Assembly: GCA_026874595.1 (NCBI GenBank) | Contig: CM049311.1 | Span: 77,948,453-78,012,452, forward strand | Source of the DNA: Sipunculus nudus | Taxonomy: Eukaryota; Annelida; Sipuncula; Golfingiida; Sipunculidae | DNA: 64,000 nucleotides | Direction of reading: 5' to 3' | Shown here: positions 47,496 through 59,703 of the stretch, in pieces | Layout: the number at the start of each line of letters is the position of its first letter | Position numbering within the stretch: the first letter of the stretch is position 1 | Translations under genes and position numbers: made by a program | The notes under the pieces: generated by a model | The model's input: only the letters and a program-made list of their open reading frames with translations | The model's database searches: none | What the model was told of the DNA's origin: nothing

Positions 47496-48185
47496 TGTTA
47501 CGGAACCCAATGTCAACATATCACGTATGCGTGATTAATACAAATTCTGTAACGGAGATTAAAAAAAAATCAGATTCTGTAACACTAGGCAGCGTGAAAT
47601 GTCTAGGGGAACGAATAAAGAAGTTAGTGGCTTTTGTTAACAAATAACCATAATTTATTATTAAAACAACCCTTACATCCCAATTCACTAAATCAAAGAC
47701 ACAGTATAATAGCAGTATAACAGCAAATCAATACAATCACACAGTAAAAAAATCAGATTCGTCACAAATCCAGAAGAAAATCTGAAGAAACTTTATAATT
47801 GCCGCACTTTTCGGAATAGGTCCCACAAACTAACATACACGCTTCTGTGTCCGCTGAAATATTCTCTCACCTCTCTCCCGGCTCTAAAACACAGCCTCTT
47901 TTTATAACCTTTCCTTCAAAAACTCTAGAAAATTCCCTTTCACGAACAATCCATAATACACAGTACACACGCTCAAAGAACATACTAGAACGGGAACGCT
48001 GTGTATCTAGGGTTCAACCAATGCGAATTAAATTGAGCCTGCAACATCCGGCCAGGGGAGGCCGCCACAACACGAGCTACGCGCTGCACACAAACAAAAT
48101 GCCAACAACACATGGAACAACCGTGTGCACAATAAACAATCATCTGCAAGACCGCTGCACACAATAAAAAGGGGCATATATAACA
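47496..48185 (+). mobile_element. LTR-like repeat, copy 2 (solo)
   Basis: 690 bp, starting TGTTACGGAACCC and ending ATATATAACA, so TG...CA with a 5-bp inverted end (TGTTA/TAACA). CCAT flanks both sides (47492-47495, 48186-48189). Collinear with 33984-34780. Contains CCTCTTTTTATAACC (TATA-like) and CACAATAAAAAGGGG (poly(A) signal) near the end. Two copies 13 kb apart in the same orientation could be the LTRs of one element, but their different target duplications and lack of coding sequence argue for two solo insertions. Confidence 0.72.
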
Positions 48186-48189
48186 CCAT

Positions 48190-49944
48190 GCAGTCTTATT
48201 TTTACAGTATTTTTACAAGCATGTATATACGTGCATCCAGCAGCTGTAAAATATAATTGTCGTATATAGACATATATTAATTTTAGATGATTAAAAGGAG
48301 AGAAAGCCCTGAAACATAGAGTGCAACCTTCCTGCTACATCAAACCATGGTATAAATATAGGCCGCAAGGGAGGAGAGTCTTCCAGACAGTGCTGATGTG
48401 AAAACCCCATCGGAAGCGAATATAGATTGATTTTACGTCGGTTGTATCTCATACAATTCTGCTGTTATAAAACGTATATGTTGAAAGTCCTGTTTGATTG
48501 ATCCGCCGGCGAATGTAACAGTATGAAAATAAAAAAATTTCGTCGTGCAGATTACAATGATGACTTTATGTACCCTACTTGAACAAACACTCCCGTGTGC
48601 TAGTATATCTGGTTAAAAATGTGAATTATGCAAAGTGCTGAAAAAATGAAAGACGTCCAATTAATTATATAAAATTAATTATAAAAAGTGAAACAGCTGT
48701 ATTTATAAATGGGTATTCCTGATGCATCCAGATTGCCATTTCCATGATTGCCTAAGAAATGGTTCTTTTTAAACTGTTATTAACTGTTTAATACTTTTTC
48801 TGACTCGGACAGATCTACAAAATGAATGTGATTCATTTCCTAAAGGAAAGGCAGATAATGACAACCTGAAACATTTCCAAAGTTTTTGTCTGTCAAAAGA
48901 GTGGCGTTTTAGTGCTTCGAAGATCGAGTGAACAAAGGCTCTATCCTATTATCTGCTACAACGTCATACGTCAGTCACGCCGTATCGTCTGTTCAATTGT
49001 CCACAGATATTACAAGACTTGAATAAATCCTTATGAAACTACCATGAGACCCATTACAATAACCTAAGACAGAAAAGTAATCTTCGAATCATCCATAGCG
49101 TATTATTTATATCCCAGTAAGTTCCCCATGTGGTTGTTTATATATTGGTCTTCTGGCATGGGGTTTAAACTCACTGTGTGGAGTTAATCAGGCCAAGCCA
49201 TTTTTAAAATAAGGGCTCGTTCATGAGTATTGGGAGTCATATAGAAGATAATGTATTTATATGCTTCTGTTTGTGTTATGAGAGCTTAGAGTCCAGTTAT
49301 AACTTCACAAGTTAGAACCAAAAAAAATAAATAAAATGATAAAACGTGTATATAGGGCACGTTACTTGAATATAAGACAATTAACATTTACTTATAGCTC
49401 ATTCTAAGACATTGCCTCTCATCTTCACCAATAATAGTTCAAGATGCAACAAAATTGAAAGGAATGGACCATGGAAAGTGTTTCTTTATCATCGTTCTTA
49501 TCCCAATAATAAACAATCCTAATTTTTTTCTAAAACTGGAAATTGATCAGAAATCTCTGAGCAGGCTTAAGAGCAAGGGCAAAATAGAGAATCACACAGT
49601 TTAGCGAACAATAATTACACCTATCAGCTGGGGATCTGCTTGTTCCGTAATTTTATGAGGAATGAAACGAAGGCCATCAAACAAATAATGACGTGTCTGT
49701 GGTCATGAGACAACAGGTTTAAACATGAATTAAACAAGCACCGATGCCACAAACAAATATCCAGAAAATGGATGGGTGTCCAATCGCCACGTAGAAACCG
49801 GTCTTTTACATCCCGATTTGTTTTGTTTCTTCCAATAAACTATCTTCTATTGTTGAATTTCCTTTGTGCAGAAAACAAAACATGTTGATTAAATTTTACC
49901 GAAAATGTCATGTTTACGTTTATGGCGTATTTGATAAGAGTAAA
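48190..49944. other. Intergenic, with a TATA-like sequence
   Basis: No gene recognised. TATAAATATAGG (48350-48361) is followed by a GC-richer stretch (48361-48400), the shape of a TATA promoter, but no exon follows that I can recognise. Confidence 0.4.
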
Positions 49945-50154
49945 TCATGAATTTCGTTTGATGCTAGTGTTTTCTATTGTCCTTGTTGGAAGCGGTCGTT
50001 TCTCCCCAGCGGCGGCCTTTCCATTTCTGTCACATGTTAAATTTATTTTATCACCTTGTTTTGCTAATACGTAAATAGAGACAGCAAATGATTCTCCGTG
50101 GGAGCCCTGGCAATAGTGATGAAACTTCACTGTGCTCACATGCATCACCATAAC
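49945..50154 (-). CDS. Possible orphan exon, unidentified
   Basis: An open minus-strand frame reaches a stop at 49945-49947. A possible acceptor CGGGACAG lies just upstream of the first codons (VMVMHVSTVKFHHYCQ...), though without a good pyrimidine tract. The frame is less AT-rich than its neighbours and uses varied codons, with FAVSIYVLAKQGDKINLTC in the middle. The alternating hydrophobic pattern could be beta strands of a secreted domain, but I do not recognise the family. It may be chance, or the last exon of a gene on the minus strand. Confidence 0.2.
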   Translation of the reverse strand, partial: VMVMHVSTVKFHHYCQGSHGESFAVSIYVLAKQGDKINLTCDRNGKAAAGEKRPLPTRTIENTSIKRNS

Positions 50155-50172
50155 CTGTCCCGAACGCCCCAT

Positions 50173-53100
50173 TCCGACAAAAAGTCAACAATCTTTGATT
50201 ACAAGCTCAACAACAGATGCAGCATGAATCAAAATTACCATGCAAGCCTAGCTGTATATTGATCAAAGCCAACAAGCAATCCGATTTCGTATTATGAACA
50301 CTATGCCACATTTAAGGTCTTAAGGCACCTATTAAAACATAAGTTCGAAACAGATAATAATCATTGCCATATTTGCACACTTTCGAATATTCTTTATCAC
50401 AGGCACGTTATAAAAAATGCATGAAAGTTCCTTGTATATCCATGGAGGGTATATATACACTGTCCGTACCAAGAATTAATGTTAAATATGCTATTAAGAT
50501 TCATGACGCTTGTGGGTCTTTGGTGCTGTACTACTTGAACCCACTTACTTAGTTGTGAAGTCAGACAAAGGGAAGAAATAAAAGTCACCAGTAATCATAT
50601 TTATTCATGTATACTAAAACTAATACAAATTAGAAAAAAGGGAATAATTTATTGTAGTTATGGTTTTATATGCTATGACATACATGTGTTTTACAATATG
50701 TACCAATTAGGCACAGCGACAGACAACAGTGAATAATCCACTAAAAGAAACAACATTTTGAGGAAAATTCAAATAAATGAATTTGAAACGAAAACAAAAT
50801 AATCTTAACAATAGTCCCACGAGACACAATCAAAAACAAGGGCGAACGTATATAAAATAAGATCATTTAGGCAAAAGAATGATTAGTTCTCATCAATTGA
50901 ATCAGTGCGGGAGGAAGAATTCTTTGTACCTTTTTATTATATTTTTTCGATAAAAAATTGATATCACCCCGAGGAAATAAGAACAGCCAAAGCGGTAGAG
51001 AAGTTCAAATAAAATAATTATTATGAATTTTATTGAAAAAAAGTAAAAAAAAAATAAAGCAAAAACAATATTTCAACAAAATCAACGCGCGGTGCCTGAG
51101 ACACCAGCCCAATTTGCCTTTAGCATTTTGCTTGAAATAACTAGACAGGTCTTAACTTTTCTATTTACTTAGGCAGTTATCTATATAGGGATTCAGCACA
51201 AAGACACAAAATGCATTTTATGTAAGTATTTCTTAAGGAATATTTTAATACAATTATTTAGTATTGTATCTTTGCAAAACCTTTTTCAGTCAATTGATAA
51301 AAGGTCAAGGCATTTATCGCTCATATAAAGAAACAAAAGTTCAATATACGCTATACCCTGACTGTATATGGATAAATGGATAAATAATTTATGGATACAA
51401 CTTAGAGAAAGACATGAAGATACTGTCCAGCAATATACCTCTTACTCTGTTTTTCTTGAGATTGACATCTAGGGCTGCTCATTTAACCAGATTCATCCTG
51501 CATCGGTCTTTTATCCGAGAGAGAGAGGACAACATACATTTTTTTTTTCAAATAAAATGATTTCGAGATAATTCCATCATCCGGATAGTTAAAGAGTACA
51601 TGTATCTCCATATTGTTCTTAATTAAGTTAATATTCTTTTTTTTATTTTGTTCCATGTATAGATCTGTAAATAGGGGTGAATAAAATCAAATTAAAATCA
51701 TGAAAAATAATGTTGCAAAATGAGCATAAATAAAGTTATCCTTAATTAATTAACATGTACACTCCGCAATATTCAGTGGGGACGAACACAGTTATGTTAC
51801 TTTGTAAGAGTGATTTTTTCATAAATAGTAGTTATTATTAGGAGGGGGGGGGGGAGAATGAGCGTGTTTCTCTGGTTTTTTTTTTGGTAGGGGGGGGGGA
51901 TTGGGTGAGGTTGGCTTCTGTTCTTACTCTTGTAAACTTACCCCTCACATTTTTTTCAATGCAAAGAAGACACATTTTATTCTACTTACTCCAAGGGATA
52001 GGATATTTTACATAACAGAAGAGCCTTATTTTCGACACAGACATTGAAATAATTTATATGGATTATACTATTTGAACAAAAATTTAAATTTCAACAAAGA
52101 ATGAGTCAATAAAAATTGGGCCAATAGCAGCTTTCGCTGACATACCAGTCAGATGATCAGTGAACCGTTTTGTCTTCATTGCCCTTTTTTCCCCGAGATA
52201 TTGGGAAACAAACGTGACATGATGCGTGCAAACACGTGGAAAAGACAACAAGGTTAGTTTTAAGTTCCATTAAGACAATAACAACTGATTTGATTTATAT
52301 TCATTTAATTATTCTTTATCTGATGAAAAAATAACCATGATATAAAATTTAATGTGTCAAATATTTTCACTTTTATGTAAAAAAGGAAAATGTGGCATTT
52401 TTGCTCCCGGAAAATAGATCAACACCGGTGAAGCTTCCTTAAGATTTCGTTCATGCTTCAGTCACAATTGCAATAAATTATATCGAGCTGGTATAATATG
52501 CACCGGCTCATGAGATATTTGGTAACAGACATTATATCATGGGACGCGTTAACACATACAGTATCATCAATCATTAAAACCATTCGCCCTGCAGTTCCAA
52601 GGATACTGGCCGATTTTGTTCAAACATGCAAGCTGAGACCACAACTAATCTAAAGCAAGAGAAATTTGCACCAGTGAAACAAATATCATACTTTATACAA
52701 TAAAACGTGTCGCCTAAATCTCCTGTGACACTGAAATCTACAATTAAATCCCCTCACCCACCTGTGACACTGAAATCTACAAGCTGGTGCCTGGGGAGTT
52801 GTTTATTCCAGTATAGTTCAGGTGTACATGATACACCCGGTCCATCTGATCACATCAGCTGACCTTTCCGTTGGTACAATATAATATATCATATTAAATT
52901 CAAACATTGAATGGTTTTTACTTAACCGAAGGCAAAAAAAAAATAATAAAAGCAGGATTCCATGATGCTGAACACAAAAAAGTATAATTAATCTGGTCAC
53001 TTTAAATAAGTTTTAGGTTACGGATAATATTTTTTTCCCTTTTCATTAAGCATGCGGATTTACATACTTGAAATATTGAGAGTTACAAGTGTGTGCCTAT

Positions 53101-54749
53101 AAGTGACATAATTTAGCTTTAGTAAATCATAAACTTAAAGATAGCGGTAAAATCAACATTATACTACTTTAGTTTGGGTATTGTTATGTTTTTGCGTTAC
53201 AATCTTTTATAATTTGCCTGCAAAATAAATATGCATAATTTTTTCGAACTCTCATTAGATGGACTGGATCCACAAGATTTGAAATTTGCCCTCCGTAAAT
53301 AGTGCCTTGATCCCCATCTCATCTGATCAGACCTGTCTTTTAGTATCAAGGTGTCAGAGCCAGTAGCAGGTGCTTGATAGTCCAGGGACTAACTTTATTC
53401 TGACTTGCTTTGTCTCAAAGAAAATGCATCTAATTTACATGGAAATATGTGGGAGACCGTTTGGTATATATATAGATACGTAGTAAAAACCAAGAAGTTA
53501 TGAACATATAAGGGTGAAATTAAAACTTAAGTTTTCGGATAAAATAAGGCTCCAATACCGAAGAAGTCGGTTCTGACAGACAATCATGGATTCAGATTTT
53601 TTTGTAAAGTATGATTTAATTTTAAATAAGGTTTAACAGAAAAAATGAGCGATTTTAAATTGCCATTATTTTGCCTGTTTTCGAAAATTTAGCAATCCTC
53701 GTTTTTCATCTTACCAAACGCGCTTATTGTGTGTGGCGTATTTAATTTCAATAAACATATCACTGGTACTATATAATCTTTTTAAGCTTCATATATAAGA
53801 AAAAAAGCGCATATATTCTATATGGATGACAAGAAAATAGAATTTAAGAACATTGTCACAATTTATTTCTTTAATAAACAGTATAAAATTAATTTCTTAG
53901 GCGGCACAGTTGGTTAGTTTATGTTTTTTATTGGCACGGTTCTGACCTCATATATCACCATTTTCATTTTGTGTTAAATAACACTGATATTATTTTTATT
54001 ATTTATTCAAATGATCTGAAATTTGCTATAACCGTGTATGATAAAAACATTTCTCTAATAACAGCTGTATATTCTTTATTAATAAAGAAATGCTTTATTA
54101 ATATAAATCATACCTCTATAATCTCTGTTTTCTTAACATTGACGTATTTTAGATTAAAAATATTTTTTTTTCTGTATTGGCAATCACCTGTCATGAACTC
54201 CCGTCGGATATAGAATTAAAGCAATTTATGAAGCAACACTAAACTCTACATATCTCTGAACATTAAAGAGAAAAAATATAGTCAGATGGCGTTGCCAACC
54301 TTGAATATAGGGTGATATACTTATATTAAGCATGTACATCTCTAATTACATTTGTTAATATCATTCGTAAGTAATACATGACACGTAGGGGCGTAACGAG
54401 TCAAAAAACAGGCAGGTAAGTATACCTTATATACTTAATTCATTGCTGGTTTTACCTTTAACACACGGATCAGATTACGGTCTCATTTTTTATGAATAGT
54501 AAGGCCAAAAAGGTAGGTATCTCCGTTCGTGTTTAACTCTTAAGTGTCCGCTTTATCATACCAAAGTTTTTAAATACCATCCAAACTAGTTGGGTCATCT
54601 TGAGCAATTCCCTGACCGTGGAGAACGATGGTTGGCTTCTCAGTGGATATATCTGCTATGGAGGTAATTTAAAACTTTTAGCACGGGTGTCACTGCATGT
54701 AACAAAGTTGTCATTATTGTGTTTAATTTGATGCAACCCACGCCTGTTA
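50173..54749. other. Intergenic, AT-rich
   Basis: No gene or repeat family recognised. Two G runs lie near 51843-51854 and 51890-51899. The frames at 52818-53000 (-) and 53971-54213 (+) look like AT-rich chance frames. Confidence 0.5.
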
Positions 54750-54864
54750 AGTTAGGTCATCTGTCTAGAAGACAAATTCCACGCGATAGTATCTCTTTCC
54801 CAGGAGATGATTATCTCGTTTCAAAGCGATAGTAACTCGGTTGCACGCGATAATTATCGCGTGC
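54750..54864. repeat. Array of CGATAATTATCG-type palindromes
   Basis: A perfect 22-bp palindrome at 54843-54864 (half-site GCACGCGATAA) is preceded by three diverged relatives: CACGCGATAGTATCTC (near 54781), GGAGATGATTATCTCG (near 54804) and AAGCGATAGTAACTCG (near 54825), spaced about 18-23 bp apart. Possibly a diverged short tandem repeat or a multi-site protein target. Confidence 0.7.
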
Positions 54865-56940
54865 GCATGTATTAGTATGCATGCTGGCTAAAGCTATTAT
54901 GTGGACAAGAATGTTTGTTGTCTGTTATATTCCAGAGTTTCAATGCAACTCAAAATGTGTGTGTGTGTGTTTTTTATTAACAATGAGAGAAGTGAGGGTT
55001 ATTATTTTTACTCGATCCTGTATGTAGGTCTATGTGTGCCCGCTAGATATCTTAAGAACGGTATCAGGGATGTTACAAAAATTTATCTTATAAGTTGGTA
55101 TTGTGAAAATCTCATTTACAAGTAATTAAATTTTGGTGTAAAGCCACGCATGAAAAACCCCGGGATGAGCGTTTTATCGTTTTTAAAGCATATTTATTTA
55201 CACTAGGACTTGTAAGGTGACCATATGGCCATCTTTTAAGTGCGAGTTGTGACGTCATGGAGAACAACGATGTCACTCCACGTGCCGTTTCCTTCAAAGG
55301 TATCATTAAATGAACGTTCAGCATTGGAGGCCATAGTTGTTGTTCGTTGGGATTATAGTCAAAGGCAGCAATACCATGGTGCCAAGAAGTTTTTTTTCAA
55401 AACATTTTTTTAGTGAAAAAGTTCTCAGGAATAACACCGGTTAAATTAACATTCAAAGGCACCAACTCTGAACACCATCTTCCGCGCAGAGTTTGTGTCC
55501 CCATATCGGACGCTTTTTTAACCCCTCACTGTTTACAGGCCACTAAAGAGCACTCAAAGAGCATTCGTTGTTTGTTGTGACAAATCATTTCAAGTTAATG
55601 TATAATATATATTTCAATGATATAATTACTTGAAATCAAAAATAAATTACTGAGAAATAAAAATCATAAGTTCATAAATAAAACCTCGTTAAGTGCAGAA
55701 ACATAACTTACCTAAAATTAAATTGATGTTGCCTTGAAGTAAAGCAAGCTTTTAACTTGTAGGATAATGTAATTTAACAAAAAAAAAAAACAGTTTTTCC
55801 AATCATTGATTTTTTTATCTGAATATATTAAACATGCCCTGCCTACACATAACTCAGGGCAACTAGAATGCCATGATTTTCAATAATCTTCAGCAAACCC
55901 TCCAAGTGGGAACTGTTAAAAAATTGATAAAGATTAAAAAAAAAAAGCTTGAAAAGATATTGATGTTAGTGTAAATTTAAATAGTTGACAGAATATGTCA
56001 GAAATCTAAAATAAATGTTAAAACGAAAGGGTAAATTGTATGTGCGTTTAGTTTTATAAACAGTCTGAAACTCTTGTCCCTTCGTTAAAGTGTTTATAAT
56101 TGGACCGTTGGTAATTTACAAACATCTTCAAAGGTGTAAGATCCAGTGTTTATTAAGTCAAACCCATCAGTCGTGCAGGCGATTACAAACAAATGAAAGT
56201 ATTACATTTGATCAGCATAATATGTTAACTAACACCACAAATTTACCAGGATTTTAAACGATCCCCCCAGTGGTGATCGGCGGGGAAACTGCAGCAAAGC
56301 AACTCAACCTTTACGCCTTTTTAGACGCTTTCCACTAAGACATCAGGTCTTTTTGATCATCTCCATGTTCACCGCCACCTTAATCCCACATACTACTATT
56401 TTCATGTGACCTAAATGGGTCAGTTTTACCGATTTTTGAAGATTTGTCTCAAGACCTAACATCCCATCTACCTATTAAAAATCTAATCTTATATATATTA
56501 AAGCTGGCCTAAGGCGATATACCTGCACTCATATGAGAGCAGACGTTTAGGCTTTACGGCTAGCCACTTTGTGTCCTAGCTGAGTGCTTTCTTAGGAATT
56601 AAACAACGGAGCGTCTAGGGAAACTTTGCGACTGAGTGAAACATTTTATGGTTAATCCGAACACATTTACCAGCTAGCATCAACTAGAAAGCCCGCCTTT
56701 TACAGTTTTATTAGCTCTGTGTGAAGTCGATTTAAATCCTTCGGAATTTGCAAGCCATCTTTCAGGAATGACGGTCTTCTTAAATAGACTGAGTCTCTTT
56801 TTGTGATGGCAAACATTTCGGATAAATTCGGATAAATAGCTTTGGTGATAGCATTTTTTATGTTAGCTGAAAGCTTTTATAACATCTTTATAACAAATTA
56901 TGCAATCAATTCGTGTTAATGATTAACTCGATGCTCAATT
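54865..56940. other. Intergenic
   Basis: No gene recognised. GTGTGTGTG near 54960. The frame at 55112-55324 (-) crosses a GC-richer patch containing TGACGTCA (55251-55258), a CRE-like palindrome, but has no family match. Confidence 0.5.
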
Positions 56941-57062
56941 CTAGGCCATAGAATTTAATTAAGTGGAATTTATAATTTCACATTAAGGTATACGCTCATC
57001 TCTAGGCCATAAAATTTTATTAAGTTGTATTTATGATTACACAAAGAGGGAGAAGAGGGAGA
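56941..57062. repeat. 61-bp tandem duplication
   Basis: CTAGGCCATAGAATTTAATT (56941) recurs as CTAGGCCATAAAATTTTATT (57002), with collinear sequence after each. Confidence 0.75.
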
Positions 57063-57269
57063 AGATTTTGCAAATATTTTCTTAAAATGTATCAGGGTAT
57101 GTTATTAAATTATGTACATTAGTCTTTACATCACCACTATTTAGAAGTCGAGGAGGGGACTAACCGTAAAATTGTTTGCCATTTCACTCGTCATCGCAAA
57201 ATGAGCCTGAAGGTAGAGTTACCCTCGGTTGTAAAGTGCTCTATGTCCTACAGACTAGGCCAGAGCGGA

Positions 57270-57492
57270 ATAACGCTGAAGAAAAGCAACAGTGTAAATT
57301 CACAGCAGTCTGTTTCACGGGATGCGACCCGATCATCAGGTGAATGTGGTTAGAATGAAGCTAACGGCGTGGTTTGAAAAGCTTAGACTTAACGAGATTA
57401 TGCTTTGTGCGTTCGGGGGGAGCGTGTGAAAGACTGACACTGATCCCGTGAAACAGAATGTTGTGAATATACAGTGTCGTTTTTCTTCAGCG

Positions 57493-57496
<4 letters not shown>
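57270..57496. mobile_element. MITE with 54-bp inverted ends, 227 bp
   Basis: Left arm 57270-57323 (ATAACGCTGAAGAAAAGC ... CACGGGAT) and right arm 57443-57496 match as inverted repeats at 48 of 54 bases. The internal 119 bp is unrelated to coding sequence. The right end merges with a (TA)n tract. No clear target duplication on the left, which ends AGAGCGGA. Confidence 0.82.

Positions 57497-57550
<54 letters not shown>
57495..57550. repeat. (TA)n microsatellite at a MITE end
   Basis: About 28 TA units directly continuing the MITE's terminal TTAT. Confidence 0.95.
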
Positions 57551-57553
<3 letters not shown>

Positions 57554-59380
57554 CATGCGAATGAGGGTGTTTTCTCTACTCTTCTCTCTTTGGGGTTTCC
57601 CATTATTAGCATATGACAGTAGTTAGTGGGTTTCCTATTTCCTTGCCGACATGCCAATAACACTTCAGGTTATTTCTTAAATTAATTTTCCTCCCTAGGC
57701 GATATCCAGGCGAAATAATTCCAAATTAATTGATTACCTATCTTCGAGCTTAGTGGATATGTCTGCGGCTGACAGTTAATGTATTATATCGTATTACATG
57801 TATTGGCCTTTTACATCCAGAGCTATTACTGTCCTTCCGTTATCAATCAGCAGAACTGTTGCAGCCATATATACTAGTCAGAACAAATACAAAATGGATA
57901 CCCCCTTCAAAGAATATCATAATTACCTCACTCTCACCATGTTTTGGACAATATATTTTGGTTTATGAAAGTTATTTCTTCTCAGGTTTCAGCGCTTTCG
58001 TTTTCGTGATTAAATGTTTTATATAAATCACCCTCAATTACGAACTATCATAAACATACTATAGGCTTACATTAATGGGAATTGAGAATGTTGACGCATA
58101 CCTAACATATTTTATAATTTTAATATGAGATCCGCAGTTAAAAAAGATTATTAAGGAATATATTAATTATTAGTCCGGCAGCCAAAGGTAATTTTTTTTG
58201 GCTAAAATTTTTTTATGGTCTTAAGTATTTTCTTTGTGGATTTTGTTCGCTTACATATTACGTGTGAAATATATGTTGCTTGGTCCTCTGTAAGCCTCAG
58301 GCATTTTTGTTAATCAGCATTAAACAAAATGGCCGCCAAACTAATGCGAAAATAGCAAAGTGCCACAATTACCTTTACGTTTGACATAGAGGGACATCCA
58401 ATACATGTATTCTAGGGTATTATGACCCAAAGAATCCATTTTTTTGGTATTGTTTTAGTCATAATGACCACCATATTCAATGTAGCCGTTCTCCTATTTG
58501 AAAAAAAAAATTCAAATTCTATTACCGCTTATGAAGGCCATACATTAGTAACTAAAAAGAATGAAGTGCTGATGTAGACAGAGCATACAACAAACCAGGG
58601 AAGTCAAACAAAAAAATATTCATCCTAAATCTGTGAATGTTAGCGGCCACATGTGGAAATCAACAGTAAGTTAACCTTTGACAAAATATGTAAAGACTGT
58701 ATGACTACCTACTTATTTTTTTGGCCTGATATACCCCCTCAGCAATCAGTATAACTGCTATCACTGCTGATACAACAAATGCTGCTACTCCTACTTCAGT
58801 CGTAGTTAAAGTAGTAGTAGACATAGTAGTTTATACTTTTCTTATTTTCTAGACATTTGTAATATGTAGTCAAAATTATGATGGTTTAAACAATAATTCC
58901 AATCCGGATAACTGTGATTTAAAATGGATGATACAGCTCAGATCTTTATGATAATTGGTCGTTCTGAGAGGCTGTTTTAGTTATAGAGTCTGCGTCATTG
59001 TGTTATAAAAATCCTTTCTTAACTTCAATCCGCGTGACACATGAAACTTAGGGTTCTGTACCTCTATGTGGAAAAAAATTACAAAGCACACAGAGTTTCA
59101 GCTTGTTCTACGTTCGAAAACTGGCAACTTATTGTATCATTGTATGCTTCCAGTAACATAATTCCAGTAACCATGAGCCTAACATAGGAACGTGGGGGAA
59201 AGAGTTTCAAATGACGTCATCTTTGAAACCAATACCAGGGTTTTTCTTCGATTGCAATAACAACAGTAACACAAAACCATATTTTTTGTTCTAAAATGTA
59301 CTAATCTTAAAATGGCAAGGAACTACTTATTCAAAAGAATCTAGAGCTTTCTATTAAAAGAACTGGCGTGATATTATTTA
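57551..59380. other. Intergenic
   Basis: No gene recognised. A CTG/TAG-rich triplet stretch lies at about 58760-58830. Confidence 0.5.
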
Positions 59381-59388
59381 ATAAGCAC

Positions 59389-59695
59389 CAGGGGCGTAGT
59401 CAAGGGGGTACGAAAGGAGGGGAGCCCCGCGCGCGTGTGTGTGTGTGGGGGGGGGGGGGGATGGGGGTATCTTGCGGGGCTTGGGATTACAAAGAAAAAG
59501 TTTGTTACCTGCATATGAAAGTGTACGGTTATGAACCTTGACGTAAATATGACTGGTATTTCCATATTTCTATACTTTAATACTTTAGTTTGCTTTGCAG
59601 ATATAACTGTCTGTAAAATTTTCCCACCAGTTAAATATTTTGTCTGATTGGGGGGGGGGGGGCAGGCCCTCTGTGGCACTCCCCTAGATACGCCA
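59389..59695. mobile_element. Possible hAT-like MITE with degenerate ends
   Basis: Left CAGGGGCGTAGTCAAGGGGG and right end CCCCTAGATACGCCA match as imperfect inverted repeats (GGCGTA then AGGGG, one indel). Flanks are ATAAGCAC (59381-59388) and TTAAGCAC (59696-59703), seven of eight alike. G14 (59447-59460) and G13 (59650-59662) runs lie inside. A 109-codon minus frame here is low complexity (PPPPPHTHT). Confidence 0.6.
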
Positions 59696-59703
59696 TTAAG
59701 CAC

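Noticed and set aside
33984-48185. One full LTR retrotransposon spanning both LTR-like repeats
   Set aside because: The two repeats have different flanking duplications and the 13 kb between holds SINEs and other repeats but no retrotransposon proteins.
59374-59703. 109-codon proline-rich frame
   Set aside because: It is the translation of G runs and GT repeats inside a MITE.
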